From positions 52,260 through 116,259 of the forward strand of contig NZ_JAPWHE010000009.1 of assembly GCF_027214045.1 (NCBI RefSeq): a DNA stretch of 64,000 nucleotides. Reading direction: 5' to 3'. The translations under genes were made by a program, and so were the position numbers. Below the pieces are notes generated by a model. It ran no database searches. It saw only the letters and a program-made list of their open reading frames with translations, and had not been told where the DNA came from. The DNA is from Castellaniella denitrificans. Lineage in GTDB: Bacteria > Pseudomonadota > Gammaproteobacteria > Burkholderiales > Burkholderiaceae_B. Positions 44,698 to 55,257 of the stretch are shown here, one piece after another (within the stretch, counting starts at the first letter, position 1; each line of letters starts with the position of its first letter).

Positions 44698-46317
44698 CTA
44701 CAAGGCTTCGCGCATGGCGCGCTTGTTCAACTTGCCCACGCTGGTGCGCGGCAGGCTGTCCACGAACCGGACCCGGTCGGGCACGGCGAAACGCGACAGG
44801 ACGCCCGCATCGACCGCCGCCTGGACATGCGCACGGATGGCCGACTCATCGGCAGTCTGGCCGGGTTTGAGCACGACCAGGGGCAGTGGCCGCTCGCCCC
44901 AGCGGGCGTCGGAAGCCGCCACCACGGCAACCTCCGTGACGGCCGGATGGCGGGAAATCACATCCTCCAACGCCAGCGACGACACCCATTCTCCGCCCGT
45001 CTTGATGACGTCCTTGAGACGATCGGTGACGGTCAGCATGCCTCGCGCGTCCAGTGTCCCGATATCGCCCGTATGCAGCCAGCCGCCCCGCCAAAGGGCC
45101 TCGGACGCTTCCGGCTTGCCGAGATAGCCCTGGGTCAGCCACGGCGCGCGCACCACGATCTCGCCCACGCTGACGCCATCGCCCGGCACATCGCGCAGAT
45201 CGTCATCCACCACACGCAGTTGCACCAGCGGCAGCGCGTAGCCGGTGCGCGTGCGGTCGCGCAACTGCGCTTCCGGGTCCGCGTCCCCGCCCCGTAGCTG
45301 GGCCAGCGTCAGGATCGGGCAAGTCTCGGACATGCCGTAACCGGTGAACACGTCGATCCCCCGGTCCAGCGCGGCCCGGGCCAGGCCCTGCGGGAGCGCC
45401 GAACCGCCGATGATGAGCTTGCAGGCCGACAGATCGGTTTCGGCGGCGTCGGGATGGTTCAACAGCATGTGCAGGATGGTGGGCACGCAATGCGAGAAAG
45501 TCACGCCTTCGTCGCGGATCAGCCGCAGCAGGACTTCCGGTGCATAGCGCCCCGGATAGATCTGCCGCAGGCCCAGCAAAGTGGCCACATAGGGCAACCC
45601 CCAGGCGTGCACATGGAACATGGGGGTCATCGGCATGTAGACGTCGTCGCGATGCAGGCGGCCCTGCGCCACCGGGCTGCCCAAGGCGGAGGAAGCCGCC
45701 AGGGTGTGCAGGACCAGTTGGCGATGGCTGAAATGCACGCCCTTGGGCTCTCCCGTGGTGCCCGTCGTATAAAAGGTCGTCGCCCGTGTCCCCTCGTCCA
45801 GGTCGGGAAAATCGAACGCCGGCCGCGCGCGGGCCAGCAATGCCTCGTATTCGCCATCCGGCCCGAAACGCCCGCCATCGTGCGCGTCGGTCAGCGACAC
45901 GACCCGTCGGACCGCCCGCAGGCGGTCGCGGATCGCGGTCAGGAGCGGTACGAAATCGTCGTGAATCAGCAGGACCCCGGCCTCGGCGTCGTTCAGGGTA
46001 TAGGCGATCTGATCCGGCGACAGGCGTACATTCACTGTCTGCAGCACGGCGCCCATCATGGGCACGGCAAAGAACGCCTCCAGATAGCGATGGCTGTCCC
46101 AGTCCATGACGGCCACGGTGTCGCCGGGTCGCACGCCCAGTTCGGCCAGCGCCTGCGCCAGTTGCGCCACCCGGTCGAAAAAGTCGGGATATCCGAAACG
46201 GCGTCCCTGATAGACGATCTCGCGGTCACTGGCGGTCGCCCGCGACGAAAGAAAAATCTGCTTGACCAACAAGGGATAGCCGTAAGCCGAGGAAGACGCC
46301 AGAGATTCCACTACCAT
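44698..46317 (-). CDS. acyl-CoA synthetase (AMP-forming, AlkK-like medium/long-chain fatty acid ligase)
   Basis: Activates a carboxylic acid to its CoA thioester through an acyl-AMP. The 539-residue protein has the P-loop FYTTGTTGEPKGVHFSHR, the A5 region GYGMSE, and the C-terminal domain with WLHTGDIGTLDARGMLTVTD and catalytic Lys in PRTSVGKLNKRAMRE. The overall pattern (VMDWDSHRYLEAFFAVPMMG, MFHVHAWGLPY) is that of AlkK/FadD-like medium-chain ligases. Chain length is not determinable. It is divergent from pncB. Confidence 0.9.
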   Translation of the reverse strand: MVVESLASSSAYGYPLLVKQIFLSSRATASDREIVYQGRRFGYPDFFDRVAQLAQALAELGVRPGDTVAVMDWDSHRYLEAFFAVPMMGAVLQTVNVRLSPDQIAYTLNDAEAGVLLIHDDFVPLLTAIRDRLRAVRRVVSLTDAHDGGRFGPDGEYEALLARARPAFDFPDLDEGTRATTFYTTGTTGEPKGVHFSHRQLVLHTLAASSALGSPVAQGRLHRDDVYMPMTPMFHVHAWGLPYVATLLGLRQIYPGRYAPEVLLRLIRDEGVTFSHCVPTILHMLLNHPDAAETDLSACKLIIGGSALPQGLARAALDRGIDVFTGYGMSETCPILTLAQLRGGDADPEAQLRDRTRTGYALPLVQLRVVDDDLRDVPGDGVSVGEIVVRAPWLTQGYLGKPEASEALWRGGWLHTGDIGTLDARGMLTVTDRLKDVIKTGGEWVSSLALEDVISRHPAVTEVAVVAASDARWGERPLPLVVLKPGQTADESAIRAHVQAAVDAGVLSRFAVPDRVRFVDSLPRTSVGKLNKRAMREAL

Positions 46318-46416
46318 GACTCATGTCTCCTGTTCGATGAAAAACGTTCTTTTCTTATACTCCGGCCCAGCGTTTGAAATCCGCTAACATGAAACGCGTC
46401 AAACAGGACACCAGGC

Positions 46417-47622
46417 ATGTCGACCGAATCCTTCGTCCCCGTGATCGAATCCCTGCTGGATACCGATCTGTACAAGTTCACGATGTGGCAGGCCATGCTG
46501 CACCGCCACCCGGAGGCGCGGGCCGAGTATCGCTTCATCAACCGTGAACGACCTGAACACCCGCTGGCGGAACTGGCGCCGGAAATCGAGCGGCAACTCG
46601 ACCATCTTTGCACACTGCGCTTTCTGCCGGAAGAGCTCGACTACCTGCGCGGACTGCGCTACATCAAATCCGATTTCGTCGATTTCCTGTCGCTGTTCCA
46701 TTTCCAGCGCCACTTCATCCAGGTCTCGACCCAGGACGGGACGCTGCAGATCGTGGCGCGCGGCCCCCAGGTCCACGTCATGGCCTTCGAGATCTTCGTC
46801 CTGGCCATCGTCAACGAAATTTATTTCCGCCGTCATCAGACCCCGGACGTGCTGGCGGAAGGCCGCCGCCGGCTGAGGGACAAGATCGCCCTGCTGCGGG
46901 CATTCGACCGCGAACCGGCGCGTCGCTTTCCGCTGCTGATCTCGGATTTCGGCCTGCGCCGGCGATTTTCCCGCGCCTGGCAGGCCGAGGTCGTGAGCAC
47001 GCTGCGACAAGCAGCGCCGCGCCATCTCACCGGCACCTCGAACGTCGCCCTGGCGCGCGCACTCGATCTGGTGCCGGTGGGCACCATGGCGCATGAATAC
47101 CTGCAGTCCTACCAGGCCTTCGGCAAAGTGCGGCTGCGCGATTTCCAGCGGGCCGCCCTGGAGGACTGGGTCCAGGAATACCGGGGCGATCTGGGGATCG
47201 CTCTGACCGACGTGGTGGGCATGGATGCATTCCTGGCGGATTTCGACCTCTACTTCGCCAAACTGTTCGACGGGCTGCGCCACGATTCCGGCGATCCGTT
47301 CGTCTGGGGCGAACGGGCGATCGCTCACTACCGGACCCTGCGCATCGACCCGGCCGGCAAGCGTTTCGTGTTTTCGGACGGGCTGGACCTGCCACGCGCG
47401 CTGGAGCTGTACCGCCACTTCGCCGACCGGGTGCAACCGGCCTTCGGCATCGGCACCAATCTCACCAACGACCTGGGGCCCAGGCCGTTGAACATCGTCA
47501 TGAAGTTGTTCGAGTGCAACGGCATGCCGACCGCCAAACTGCCCGACAGCCCCGGCAAGGTCCATTGCACCGACGAAACTTTCCTGGCCTACCTGCGCCA
47601 GGTATTCGGCCGCGCTGGCTGA
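46417..47622 (+). CDS. pncB: nicotinate phosphoribosyltransferase PncB
   Basis: NAD salvage enzyme joining nicotinate and PRPP to nicotinate mononucleotide, with ATP stimulation. The 401-residue length equals E. coli PncB. Characteristic segments are [20 protein letters not shown] at the N-terminus, the phospho-His region [14 protein letters not shown], and [16 protein letters not shown]. It is a single gene with its own RBS. A second NAD gene, nadD, lies elsewhere in the window. Confidence 0.96.
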   Translation: MSTESFVPVIESLLDTDLYKFTMWQAMLHRHPEARAEYRFINRERPEHPLAELAPEIERQLDHLCTLRFLPEELDYLRGLRYIKSDFVDFLSLFHFQRHFIQVSTQDGTLQIVARGPQVHVMAFEIFVLAIVNEIYFRRHQTPDVLAEGRRRLRDKIALLRAFDREPARRFPLLISDFGLRRRFSRAWQAEVVSTLRQAAPRHLTGTSNVALARALDLVPVGTMAHEYLQSYQAFGKVRLRDFQRAALEDWVQEYRGDLGIALTDVVGMDAFLADFDLYFAKLFDGLRHDSGDPFVWGERAIAHYRTLRIDPAGKRFVFSDGLDLPRALELYRHFADRVQPAFGIGTNLTNDLGPRPLNIVMKLFECNGMPTAKLPDSPGKVHCTDETFLAYLRQVFGRAG

Positions 47623-47680
47623 AGGCCCCCCAGGGGGCGCTTTCTGCCTCGGGGCGGGGCCGACGGCAAAAAGACCTGAA

Positions 47681-49135
47681 CTACGCCGTGCCGCCCACGG
47701 TCAGCCCATCGATGCGCAGCGTCGGCATGCCCACGCCGACGGGCACGCTCTGGCCTTCCTTGCCGCAGGTGCCTACGCCGGAATCCAGGGCCAGATCGTC
47801 GCCGATCATGGCGATGCGGCCCATGGCCTCGGGACCGCTGCCGATCAGCGTGGCGCCCTTGACGGGATGGGTGACACGACCGTTCTCGATCAGATAGGCC
47901 TCGGACGCCGAGAATACGAATTTGCCGCTGGTGATATCCACCTGGCCGCCGCCGAAATTGACGGCATACAGACCACGGTCCACCGAGGCGATGATGTCTT
48001 TGGGATCGTCGCGGCCGGCCAGCATGTAGGTGTTGGTCATGCGCGGCATGGGCAGATGCGCGTAGGATTCGCGCCGCCCGTTGCCGGTGGGGGCCTGCTT
48101 CATCAGACGGGCATTCATGGAGTCCTGCATGTAGCCGCGCAGGATCCCATCCTCGATCAGGACGTTGCGCTGGGTCGGGTGCCCCTCGTCGTCCACGTTC
48201 AGCGAACCGCGCCGGTCCGCCAGGGTGCCATCGTCCACCACCGTGACGCCGCGCGAGGCCACGCGTTCGCCGATGCGGCCGGAGAACACGCTGGAGCCCT
48301 TGCGGTTGAAGTCGCCTTCCAGGCCGTGTCCCACAGCCTCGTGCAGCAGGATGCCGGGCCAGCCGGAACCCAGCACCACCGTCATCTGGCCGGCCGGCGC
48401 AGGCCGGGCTTCGAGATTGACACGGGCCTCGTGCACCGCGCGGTCCACATAGCCGCGCAGGATCTCGTCGGTGAAATAGGCCAGGCCGGTGCGCCCGCCC
48501 CCTCCGCCATGACCCATTTCCCGCCGCCCCTTGCGTTCGGCGATGACAGTCAAGGACAGTCGCACCAGGGGGCGCACATCGGCCACCAGCCGACCGTCAC
48601 TGCCGGCCACCATGATGACGTCGTATTCTGCCGCCAGGCCGGCCATGACCTGGATGATTTCCGGATCGGCGGCGCGGGCCATGCGTTCGACCCGTTCCAG
48701 CAGGGCCACCTTGTCCGGAGCAGTCAGAGAGTCCACGGGATTGACGGCCGCATACAGATGATGCGGGGACTCGGTACCGCCGTCGACACGTCGCCTGCCC
48801 GCGCCCTGACGCGCAATGGTGCGCACCGCCCGCGCCGAGGACATCAGGGCTTCCGGCGAAAGACTGTCGGAATAGGCGAACGCGGTTTTCTCGCCACTGA
48901 TGGCCCGCACCCCCACGCCCTGGTCGATGGAGAAACTGCCCGTCTTGACGATGCCTTCCTCGAGGCTCCAGCCTTCGGAGCAACTGTATTGAAAATACAG
49001 GTCGGCATAATCGACCCGATGGCTGTGAATATCGGACAGCGCCCGCGCCAGATGGGATTCGTCAAGCCCCCATGGTTCCAGCAACAGCGTCCGGGCGGTA
49101 TTCAGGGCATCCAGGCCCGGTTCAACAAGTTTCAT
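47681..49135 (-). CDS. tldD: metalloprotease TldD
   Basis: Cytoplasmic zinc protease that with TldE/PmbA degrades small peptides and unfolded chains and processes some modified peptides. The 484-residue protein has the family fold and the zinc motif [11 protein letters not shown], followed by [20 protein letters not shown] upstream and [16 protein letters not shown] near the end. It lies 61 bp after the nitrilase-family gene, a pairing common in Burkholderiales. tldE is not in the window. Confidence 0.95.
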   Translation of the reverse strand: MKLVEPGLDALNTARTLLLEPWGLDESHLARALSDIHSHRVDYADLYFQYSCSEGWSLEEGIVKTGSFSIDQGVGVRAISGEKTAFAYSDSLSPEALMSSARAVRTIARQGAGRRRVDGGTESPHHLYAAVNPVDSLTAPDKVALLERVERMARAADPEIIQVMAGLAAEYDVIMVAGSDGRLVADVRPLVRLSLTVIAERKGRREMGHGGGGGRTGLAYFTDEILRGYVDRAVHEARVNLEARPAPAGQMTVVLGSGWPGILLHEAVGHGLEGDFNRKGSSVFSGRIGERVASRGVTVVDDGTLADRRGSLNVDDEGHPTQRNVLIEDGILRGYMQDSMNARLMKQAPTGNGRRESYAHLPMPRMTNTYMLAGRDDPKDIIASVDRGLYAVNFGGGQVDITSGKFVFSASEAYLIENGRVTHPVKGATLIGSGPEAMGRIAMIGDDLALDSGVGTCGKEGQSVPVGVGMPTLRIDGLTVGGTA

Positions 49136-49196
49136 CTGACACCATTCATCAATCGATCGTCATGCCGCGCAGACGCGCGGCCTGTATGCTTTGCAT

Positions 49197-50015
49197 TCAA
49201 AGGACCCGATGACGCAACGCGGGCAATGATTCCCGCACCGCCTCCAGACGATCCGCGTCCAGCGTTCCGGCGGCAACGCCAGGGCCTTCGGGCAGACAAT
49301 CCAGGATCTCGCCCCAGGGATCGATCAGCATCGAATGGCCCCAGGTGCGCCGGCCGTTGGCATGCGCGCCGCCCTGGGCGCTGGCCAGCACATAGCACTG
49401 GTTTTCGATGGCCCGCGCGCGCAGCAGCACTTCCCAGTGTACCGAACCCGTGGTCCAGGTAAAAGCGGCCGGCAGCACCATCAGTCGCACGTCGCCCTGG
49501 GCACGGAAGAACTCGGGAAACCGCAGGTCGTAGCAAATACCCAGGGCCGTGCGCCCGAACGGCGTATCGAACACCCGGGGCGCTTCATCCCCGGGACGAA
49601 TGGCGCGGGATTCATCATAGGATTCCTGCCCGCGCTGGAAACTGAACAGGTGAATCTTGTCATAGCGGGCGCATATCCGGCCCAGTGGATCGTAAACCAG
49701 ACACGTGTTATAGACACGGTCCGCGTCCGGACTGCGCAAAGGCAGCGTGCCGCCGACCAGCCAGATGCCGTGGCGCCGCGCCTGATCCGCGAGAAACGCC
49801 TGGACCGGTCCGTTACCCGCCGTTTCAGCCAACGGCAATTTATCGGTATCGCGACGCCCCATGAAACAAAAATATTCAGGTAGCGCCACCAGCGATGCGC
49901 CACCGGAAACTGCATTTTCAATGCCCCGCGCCGCCTGTTCGAGATTATCCGACAGCGCCAAGCCGGATACCATCTGCACTGCCGCGACCCGCATCGAACG
50001 GGCTTGATCGTTCAT
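49197..50015 (-). CDS. carbon-nitrogen hydrolase (nitrilase superfamily, Nit-like)
   Basis: Amidase of 272 residues with the Glu-Lys-Cys triad visible: Glu in LVALPEYFCF, Lys in ARYDKIHLFSF and Cys in LGICYDLRFPEFF. The sequence is closest in pattern to Nit1/deaminated-glutathione amidase proteins, which repair deaminated glutathione; that substrate is likely but not proven. It precedes tldD on the same strand and is divergent from hns. Confidence 0.91.
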   Translation of the reverse strand: MNDQARSMRVAAVQMVSGLALSDNLEQAARGIENAVSGGASLVALPEYFCFMGRRDTDKLPLAETAGNGPVQAFLADQARRHGIWLVGGTLPLRSPDADRVYNTCLVYDPLGRICARYDKIHLFSFQRGQESYDESRAIRPGDEAPRVFDTPFGRTALGICYDLRFPEFFRAQGDVRLMVLPAAFTWTTGSVHWEVLLRARAIENQCYVLASAQGGAHANGRRTWGHSMLIDPWGEILDCLPEGPGVAAGTLDADRLEAVRESLPALRHRVL

Positions 50016-50108
50016 GAATGCTCCGATTATCGGATGAATGCCGCCGCATGGTCACAGTTCGAAATGACGGATATTGCGCACATTCATTGAAATAAGATTA
50101 AAATCAAC

Positions 50109-50145
50109 GGCCGTATTCAAAATCAAATCATTTTTGAATACGGCC
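50109..50145 (+). promoter_or_regulatory. 14-bp perfect inverted repeat in the hns leader
   Basis: GGCCGTATTCAAAA and its exact complement are separated by 9 bases, ending 32 bp before the hns ATG. It lies in AT-rich DNA between hns and the divergent nitrilase gene. As RNA it would be a stable hairpin just upstream of the RBS (CGGAG); as DNA it could be a dimeric regulator site. There is no T-run in the hns direction. Confidence 0.75.
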
Positions 50146-50177
50146 ATCATATCGATCGACCTCGAACGGAGCCATGA

Positions 50178-50546
50178 ATGACCCGTACCAGCTATAACAC
50201 CGAAAAATCCCGCCTCGAAAAAGAAATGGCCAAGCTCCAGAAAAAGATCCAGACGCTGCAGGCCAAGGAACGCAAGCCCAAGATCGCCGAAATCGTGCGT
50301 TCGATGCGCCAATACGATATCAGCCCCGAAGAAATCGCCGCGGCCTTCAACCGCAAATCGACCGTCCGCACCCCTTCGGCCACCGCCCAGCGTAAAACCG
50401 GCACCGCATCCAAACGCGTGATCGCACCGAAATACCGTCATCCCGAAACCCAGGCCACCTGGACTGGCCGCGGCAAGGCGCCGCGCTGGATCACCGACGC
50501 AGAAGCCGCCGGCACCCCGCGCGACACGTTCCTGATCGCATCCTGA
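50178..50546 (+). CDS. H-NS family histone-like nucleoid-structuring protein
   Basis: Nucleoid protein and silencer of AT-rich DNA. The 122-residue protein has an N-terminal coiled coil (about 5-60, KSRLEKEMAKLQKKIQTLQA) for oligomerisation and a C-terminal DNA-binding domain with YRHPETQATWTGRGKAPRWI, the form typical of betaproteobacterial H-NS (Bordetella BpH3 group). The linker is Thr/Ser/Lys-rich. The leader contains a strong inverted repeat. Confidence 0.94.
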   Translation: MTRTSYNTEKSRLEKEMAKLQKKIQTLQAKERKPKIAEIVRSMRQYDISPEEIAAAFNRKSTVRTPSATAQRKTGTASKRVIAPKYRHPETQATWTGRGKAPRWITDAEAAGTPRDTFLIAS

Positions 50547-50561
50547 TCCGCCTGCGCGGAT

Positions 50562-51185
50562 TCATTTCACAGGATACCGCACCTCGACGACCTGGCCATT
50601 CCGGCCGGGAAAACGATCAAACAGGGCGCGTGCCAGATATGGCATGGCCGCGCCCAGTTGATCCTGGCGACTGGATGCCACCGCCGTGGCGCGGTAGACC
50701 TCGCGTCCTTGTTGCGACCGATCGTCGATCCGCACCGACAAGGTCAGACGATACACGTCGACCGCGACGTTCTGGATCGCCGGCCCCATCCCCCAGGCCC
50801 AGCGGGGATGATGAAAGCCGGCATATGGCCCGTAAAATCCCGGATACATATAGGGATCGACGAATTCCTGGCGCCACTCGCGTTCGAGCGGGCTGCCATA
50901 TTCCATGTGCACCGTGAAACGGGCGGCGCCGGCCGATCGGGCTTCCACCAGACCGGTCGGACCCAATGCGGCGCGCACCGAGTCGGCATAGGTCTGGAAC
51001 TGAAGATTATTGCGCTGCGATTCGTCCGCCTCGATCCAGTAGGTCGCCCCCTGGGCATTCTCCGGCCACTGCTGATACCGCGTGACCTGGGCTGAAAACA
51101 CCGACGCGCATCCACCCAGCATCAGCGCCAGGCACAAGCCGTAAAACCAACGCCCCCATCCGCGCCCCATCGCCGCCGTTTCCAT
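50562..51185 (-). CDS. DUF4136 family outer-membrane-type lipoprotein
   Basis: Predicted lipoprotein of 207 residues, function unknown. A signal segment WFYGLCLALMLGGCASVFSA contains lipobox LGGC, and the mature part matches DUF4136 in its general layout, with an aromatic Gly/Pro-rich insert (YMYPGFYGPYAGFHHP). ATG 51185 is chosen because GAAGG lies at proper distance; ATG at 51197 and 51170 are alternatives, and longer forms are not signal-like. It converges on hns and diverges from pepN. Confidence 0.82.
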   Translation of the reverse strand: METAAMGRGWGRWFYGLCLALMLGGCASVFSAQVTRYQQWPENAQGATYWIEADESQRNNLQFQTYADSVRAALGPTGLVEARSAGAARFTVHMEYGSPLEREWRQEFVDPYMYPGFYGPYAGFHHPRWAWGMGPAIQNVAVDVYRLTLSVRIDDRSQQGREVYRATAVASSRQDQLGAAMPYLARALFDRFPGRNGQVVEVRYPVK

Positions 51186-51379
51186 ACCGCCCTTCATCGC
51201 ATGCACCATCCCGATTCCGGGAGCCCGCCTCATCCGGGCCCATCCTGCCTCAATGATAGGCGCAGCCGCGTTTCGCGAACAGCCGGCCGTTGCACTCCGA
51301 TACAGCCCGGCCAGGGTCGGCATGAATCACCGGGCCGACTACAATGGGGGTGCACGAAACGTTTTTCGGAAACAGCCCC

Positions 51380-54082
51380 ATGCGCACGGATACCGCCCCC
51401 ACGATTTTCCGCCAGGACTACGCCCCCTACCCTTATCGGCTGCCCCAGGTCCGGCTGGAATTCGATCTGGCGGCGGATTCCACCCAGGTCCGTTCCGAAC
51501 TGCGCTTCGAACCCGCCCCCGACACTGCACCGGGCACGCCGCTGGTGCTGCAGGGCGAGGATCTGGAACTGGTCGAAGTCCGCCTTGACGGCCGGCCGCT
51601 GAGCGCCGACGAATATCGGCTGGACGACGGCATACTCAGCCTGATTCCACCAGGGCACGGCAAGCCCTTCACCATCGGTATCGTCAGCCTGTGCCGCCCC
51701 GCCGAGAACACAACGCTGATGGGTCTCTACGTCTCGGGCGACAAGCTCTTCACCCAATGCGAGGCGCAAGGCTTCCGCCGCATCACCTGGTTCCCGGACC
51801 GGCCCGACGTGATGGCACGCTTCGAAGTCCTGCTGCGCGCCGATCCGGCCGCCTACCCGCAACTGCTGTCCAACGGCAACCTGATCGAACAGGCCGGCCT
51901 GCCGGACGGCCGCCACCAGGCCCTGTGGCGCGACCCCCATCCGAAGCCCTGCTACCTGTTCGCCCTGGTGGCCGGCGATTTCGACTGCATCGAGCGCACC
52001 GAAACCACCCGCAGCGGCCGCGAGGTGCTGTTGCAGGTCTACAGCGACAAGGGCTACCGGGAACAGACGCGCTGGGCGCTCGACTGCCTGGCGAACGCCC
52101 TGCGCTGGGACGAACGGCGTTTCGGCCTGGAGCTCGATCTGGACCGCTTCATGGTGGTCGCGGCGCGTGACTTCAACATGGGCGCGATGGAAAACAAAGG
52201 CCTGAACATCTTCAACGCCGCCTATGTGCTGGCCGATCCCGCCACCGCCACGGACGCCGCCTATCGCGGCATCGAGGCCGTGATAGGCCACGAATACTTC
52301 CACAACTGGACCGGCAACCGCGTGACCTGCCGCGACTGGTTCCAGCTCTCCTTGAAGGAAGGCCTGACGGTCTTTCGCGACCAGGAATTTTCCGCCGACA
52401 TGCTGGCCGAAGGCCTGCCCCCCGCCGAGGCCGCCAGTGCCCGGGCCGTCAAGCGCATCGACGATGTGCACACCCTGCGGCTGGCGCAATTCCCGGAAGA
52501 CGCCGGCCCCATGGCGCACCCCATCCGGCCGGACAGCTATCAGGAAATCGGCAATTTCTACACCGCCACGGTCTACGAAAAAGGCGCGGAAGTCATCCGC
52601 ATGCAGCACACTCTGCTGGGTGAGGCGGGCTTTCGCGCGGGCATGGACGAATACTTCCGCCGGCATGACGGCCGGGCGGTCACCTGCGACGATTTCGTCG
52701 ATGCCATGGAATCCGTCTATGCGCAACAGCACCCGGGCCAGGATTTCTCCGTCTTCCGGCGATGGTACGCCCAGGCCGGCACGCCGCGCGTGCGGGTGCG
52801 TTCGACCTACGATCCCGCCACCCGCGCCTGCCGCATCACGCTGGAACAGCACTGCGCGCCGGCGGGCCTGGAGGCCCGGCAATCCCCGCCGCCCGAAAAG
52901 CCCCCCCTGCACATTCCCGTCTCCATCGGCCTGATCGACGCGGAAGGCACCCCCATGCCCATTCCATGGGAAGGCGAACCCCGGGACACCATCGTCCTGG
53001 AACTGCGTGAAGCCAGCCGGACCTGGACTCTGGCGGACATCCCGCGTGCGCCCGTGCTGTCGCTCCTGCGGGGCTTCTCCGCGCCCGTCATCCTGGAAAC
53101 CGACCGCTCGGAGGCCGATCTGGCCCTGCTGGCGCGCCGCGATCCGGACCCCTTCGCCCGCTGGGACGCCGTCCAGGAAACCGCCCATCGCCACCTGCAA
53201 GCCCGCATCGAGGCCGACCGCGACGGCGGCCCGGGGCCGGCGCCGGGTATGCTGCTGGACATCTGGCGCGCCGCGCTGGAAAACGAACAACTGTCGCCCG
53301 CCTATCGTGCGCGGCTGCTGGCATTGCCGGCCGTGCGCGAGGTCATCGACCGAGGCGAGCCCATGGATCCCCGGGCGGCCGTGGCGGCCTGGACCCATAT
53401 CCGGAAAACCCTGGGCGCGCGGCTGGCCGATCCCTGGAGAGCCACCTATGACGACCTGGCCGACGACGGCGGCCCCTACTCGCCGGACCCGGTCGCGTCC
53501 GGTCGCCGCGCCCTGCGCAATCTGGCCCTGGACAATCTGCTGGCCGGACAGGCGCCGGACGCCGTCGAGCTGGCCCTGGCGCAATACCGCCAGGCGCGCA
53601 ACATGACCGAAAGCCTGGGCGCGCTCACCGCTCTGCTGCAGCACGCCCCGCAGGCCGCCGCGGACCCGCTGGCCGACTTCCACGCGCGCTGGCGCGACAA
53701 TCCGCTGGTGCTGGACCGGTGGTTCGGCGCCCAGGCCAGCGCGCCGGGCTGCACCGTGGCCGCCGTGCGCGCCCTGATGGCCCTGCCGGATTTCTCGTTG
53801 CGCAACCCCAACCGCGCACGCGCGGTCGTATTCCGCTTCTGCCTGGACAACCCCGGCAATCTGCACACTCCGGAAGGCTATGACTTCTGGGCCGAACAGG
53901 TGCTGGCGCTCGACGCCCTGAACCCGGAAGTCGCCGCGCGGCTGTCGCGCGCCTTCGACAACTGGGCGCGCCACGAACCCGTCGCCCGCGCCGGCATGCA
54001 GGCCGCCCTGCGCCGCGTGCTGGACGCGCCGGACCTGTCGCGCAACGTCCGCGAGATCGTCTCGAAAGCACTTGCCGCCTAG
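51380..54082 (+). CDS. pepN: aminopeptidase N (PepN)
   Basis: Cytoplasmic M1-family zinc aminopeptidase removing N-terminal residues from peptides. The 900-residue product has the exopeptidase motif GAMEN (268-272), zinc motif HEYFH (304-308) and the third ligand Glu327 in LKEGLTVF, then the long helical C-terminal domain. Length is close to E. coli PepN (870). ATG 51380 is preferred over an in-frame ATG at 51344, as it fits the usual N-terminus. It lies 160 bp before fbp, as in related genomes. Confidence 0.96.
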   Translation: MRTDTAPTIFRQDYAPYPYRLPQVRLEFDLAADSTQVRSELRFEPAPDTAPGTPLVLQGEDLELVEVRLDGRPLSADEYRLDDGILSLIPPGHGKPFTIGIVSLCRPAENTTLMGLYVSGDKLFTQCEAQGFRRITWFPDRPDVMARFEVLLRADPAAYPQLLSNGNLIEQAGLPDGRHQALWRDPHPKPCYLFALVAGDFDCIERTETTRSGREVLLQVYSDKGYREQTRWALDCLANALRWDERRFGLELDLDRFMVVAARDFNMGAMENKGLNIFNAAYVLADPATATDAAYRGIEAVIGHEYFHNWTGNRVTCRDWFQLSLKEGLTVFRDQEFSADMLAEGLPPAEAASARAVKRIDDVHTLRLAQFPEDAGPMAHPIRPDSYQEIGNFYTATVYEKGAEVIRMQHTLLGEAGFRAGMDEYFRRHDGRAVTCDDFVDAMESVYAQQHPGQDFSVFRRWYAQAGTPRVRVRSTYDPATRACRITLEQHCAPAGLEARQSPPPEKPPLHIPVSIGLIDAEGTPMPIPWEGEPRDTIVLELREASRTWTLADIPRAPVLSLLRGFSAPVILETDRSEADLALLARRDPDPFARWDAVQETAHRHLQARIEADRDGGPGPAPGMLLDIWRAALENEQLSPAYRARLLALPAVREVIDRGEPMDPRAAVAAWTHIRKTLGARLADPWRATYDDLADDGGPYSPDPVASGRRALRNLALDNLLAGQAPDAVELALAQYRQARNMTESLGALTALLQHAPQAAADPLADFHARWRDNPLVLDRWFGAQASAPGCTVAAVRALMALPDFSLRNPNRARAVVFRFCLDNPGNLHTPEGYDFWAEQVLALDALNPEVAARLSRAFDNWARHEPVARAGMQAALRRVLDAPDLSRNVREIVSKALAA

Positions 54083-54246
54083 CATGCCTTTTTGGCCCGC
54101 GATGCGTGCTGACTTGGAGAGGTCCTCATGGCCCTCCACGTCAGGCGGGTCCGGGCGGCATGCGAGCCCCGAGATGGACGCCGACGGGTACGGCCCGCGC
54201 CAAGCGGCGCTACATTCACTGATTCCATTTTTTCCAAGGAACTGCC

Positions 54247-55257
54247 TTGAAATACAAGACCTTGACCCAGTATCTGGTCGAACAACAGCGCGAACACAAG
54301 GCCGTCTCGGCCGAAGTACGCCTGCTGATCGAAACCGTGTCGCGCGCCTGCAAGGCGATCAGCCACGCCGTCAGCAAGGGGGCGCTGGGCGGCGTGCTCG
54401 GCAGTCTGGGCACGGAGAACGTCCAGGGCGAAGTGCAGAAAAAACTCGATGTGCTGTCCAACGAAATCCTGCTGGAAGCCAATGAATGGGGCGGCAACCT
54501 CGCGGCCATGGCCTCCGAGGAAATGCAGACCATCCACCGCATCCCGAACCACTACCCCAAGGGCCAGAACCTGCTGCTGTTCGACCCCCTGGACGGCTCG
54601 TCGAACATCGACGTGAACGTGTCCATCGGCACGATCTTCTCCGTGCTGCAGGCGCCCGCCGAGGCCGCCGGACGGGAAATCTCCGAAGCAGACTTCCTGC
54701 AGCCGGGCACCCGCCAGGTCGCCGCCGGCTATGCCATCTACGGCCCGCAGACCATGCTGGTCCTGACCGTGGGCGCAGGCGTCATGGGCTTCACGCTGGA
54801 TCGCGAAATGGGCTCCTGGCTGCTGACGCACGAAAACATCCGCCTGCCGGAACAGACGGCGGAATTCGCCATCAACATGTCCAACTTGCGGCACTGGGAA
54901 GCGCCCGTGCGCCGTTACATCGACGAATGCCTGCAGGGCGAGACCGGCCCCCTGGGCAAGAACTACAACATGCGCTGGATCGCGTCCATGGTGGCCGATG
55001 TGCACCGCATCCTGACGCGCGGCGGGGTATTCATGTACCCGCGCGACGCACGCGCCTCCGGCCGCAAGGGCAAGCTGCGCCTGATGTACGAGGCCAACCC
55101 CATGAGTTTCCTGGTCGAGCAGGCGGGCGGGCGCGCCATCGACGGCGCCGGCCGCATCCTCGACATCCAGCCCGACGCCCTGCACCAGCGCGTCGGCGTC
55201 ATCCTGGGTTCACGCGAGGAAGTCGAACGCCTGCAACGCTACCACCAGGAAGCCTGA
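54247..55257 (+). CDS. fbp: fructose-1,6-bisphosphatase class I
   Basis: Gluconeogenic and Calvin-type phosphatase hydrolysing fructose-1,6-bisphosphate to fructose-6-phosphate. The 336-residue protein has the metal-binding [20 protein letters not shown] and the substrate site [20 protein letters not shown]. Translation starts at TTG, supported by AAGGA six bases upstream and by the family N-terminus ([12 protein letters not shown]). It allows growth on glycerol by providing hexose phosphates, linking functionally to the glp genes. Confidence 0.96.
   Translation: MKYKTLTQYLVEQQREHKAVSAEVRLLIETVSRACKAISHAVSKGALGGVLGSLGTENVQGEVQKKLDVLSNEILLEANEWGGNLAAMASEEMQTIHRIPNHYPKGQNLLLFDPLDGSSNIDVNVSIGTIFSVLQAPAEAAGREISEADFLQPGTRQVAAGYAIYGPQTMLVLTVGAGVMGFTLDREMGSWLLTHENIRLPEQTAEFAINMSNLRHWEAPVRRYIDECLQGETGPLGKNYNMRWIASMVADVHRILTRGGVFMYPRDARASGRKGKLRLMYEANPMSFLVEQAGGRAIDGAGRILDIQPDALHQRVGVILGSREEVERLQRYHQEA

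Noticed and set aside
50109..50145. Terminator for the nitrilase-family gene
   Set aside because: The hairpin lies upstream of that gene's start codon, not after its stop, and has no proper T-run.
51230..54139. Very long minus-strand open frame opposite pepN
   Set aside because: It mirrors pepN codon structure, has no recognisable domain, and arises from high GC at third positions. The plus strand encodes a clear aminopeptidase.
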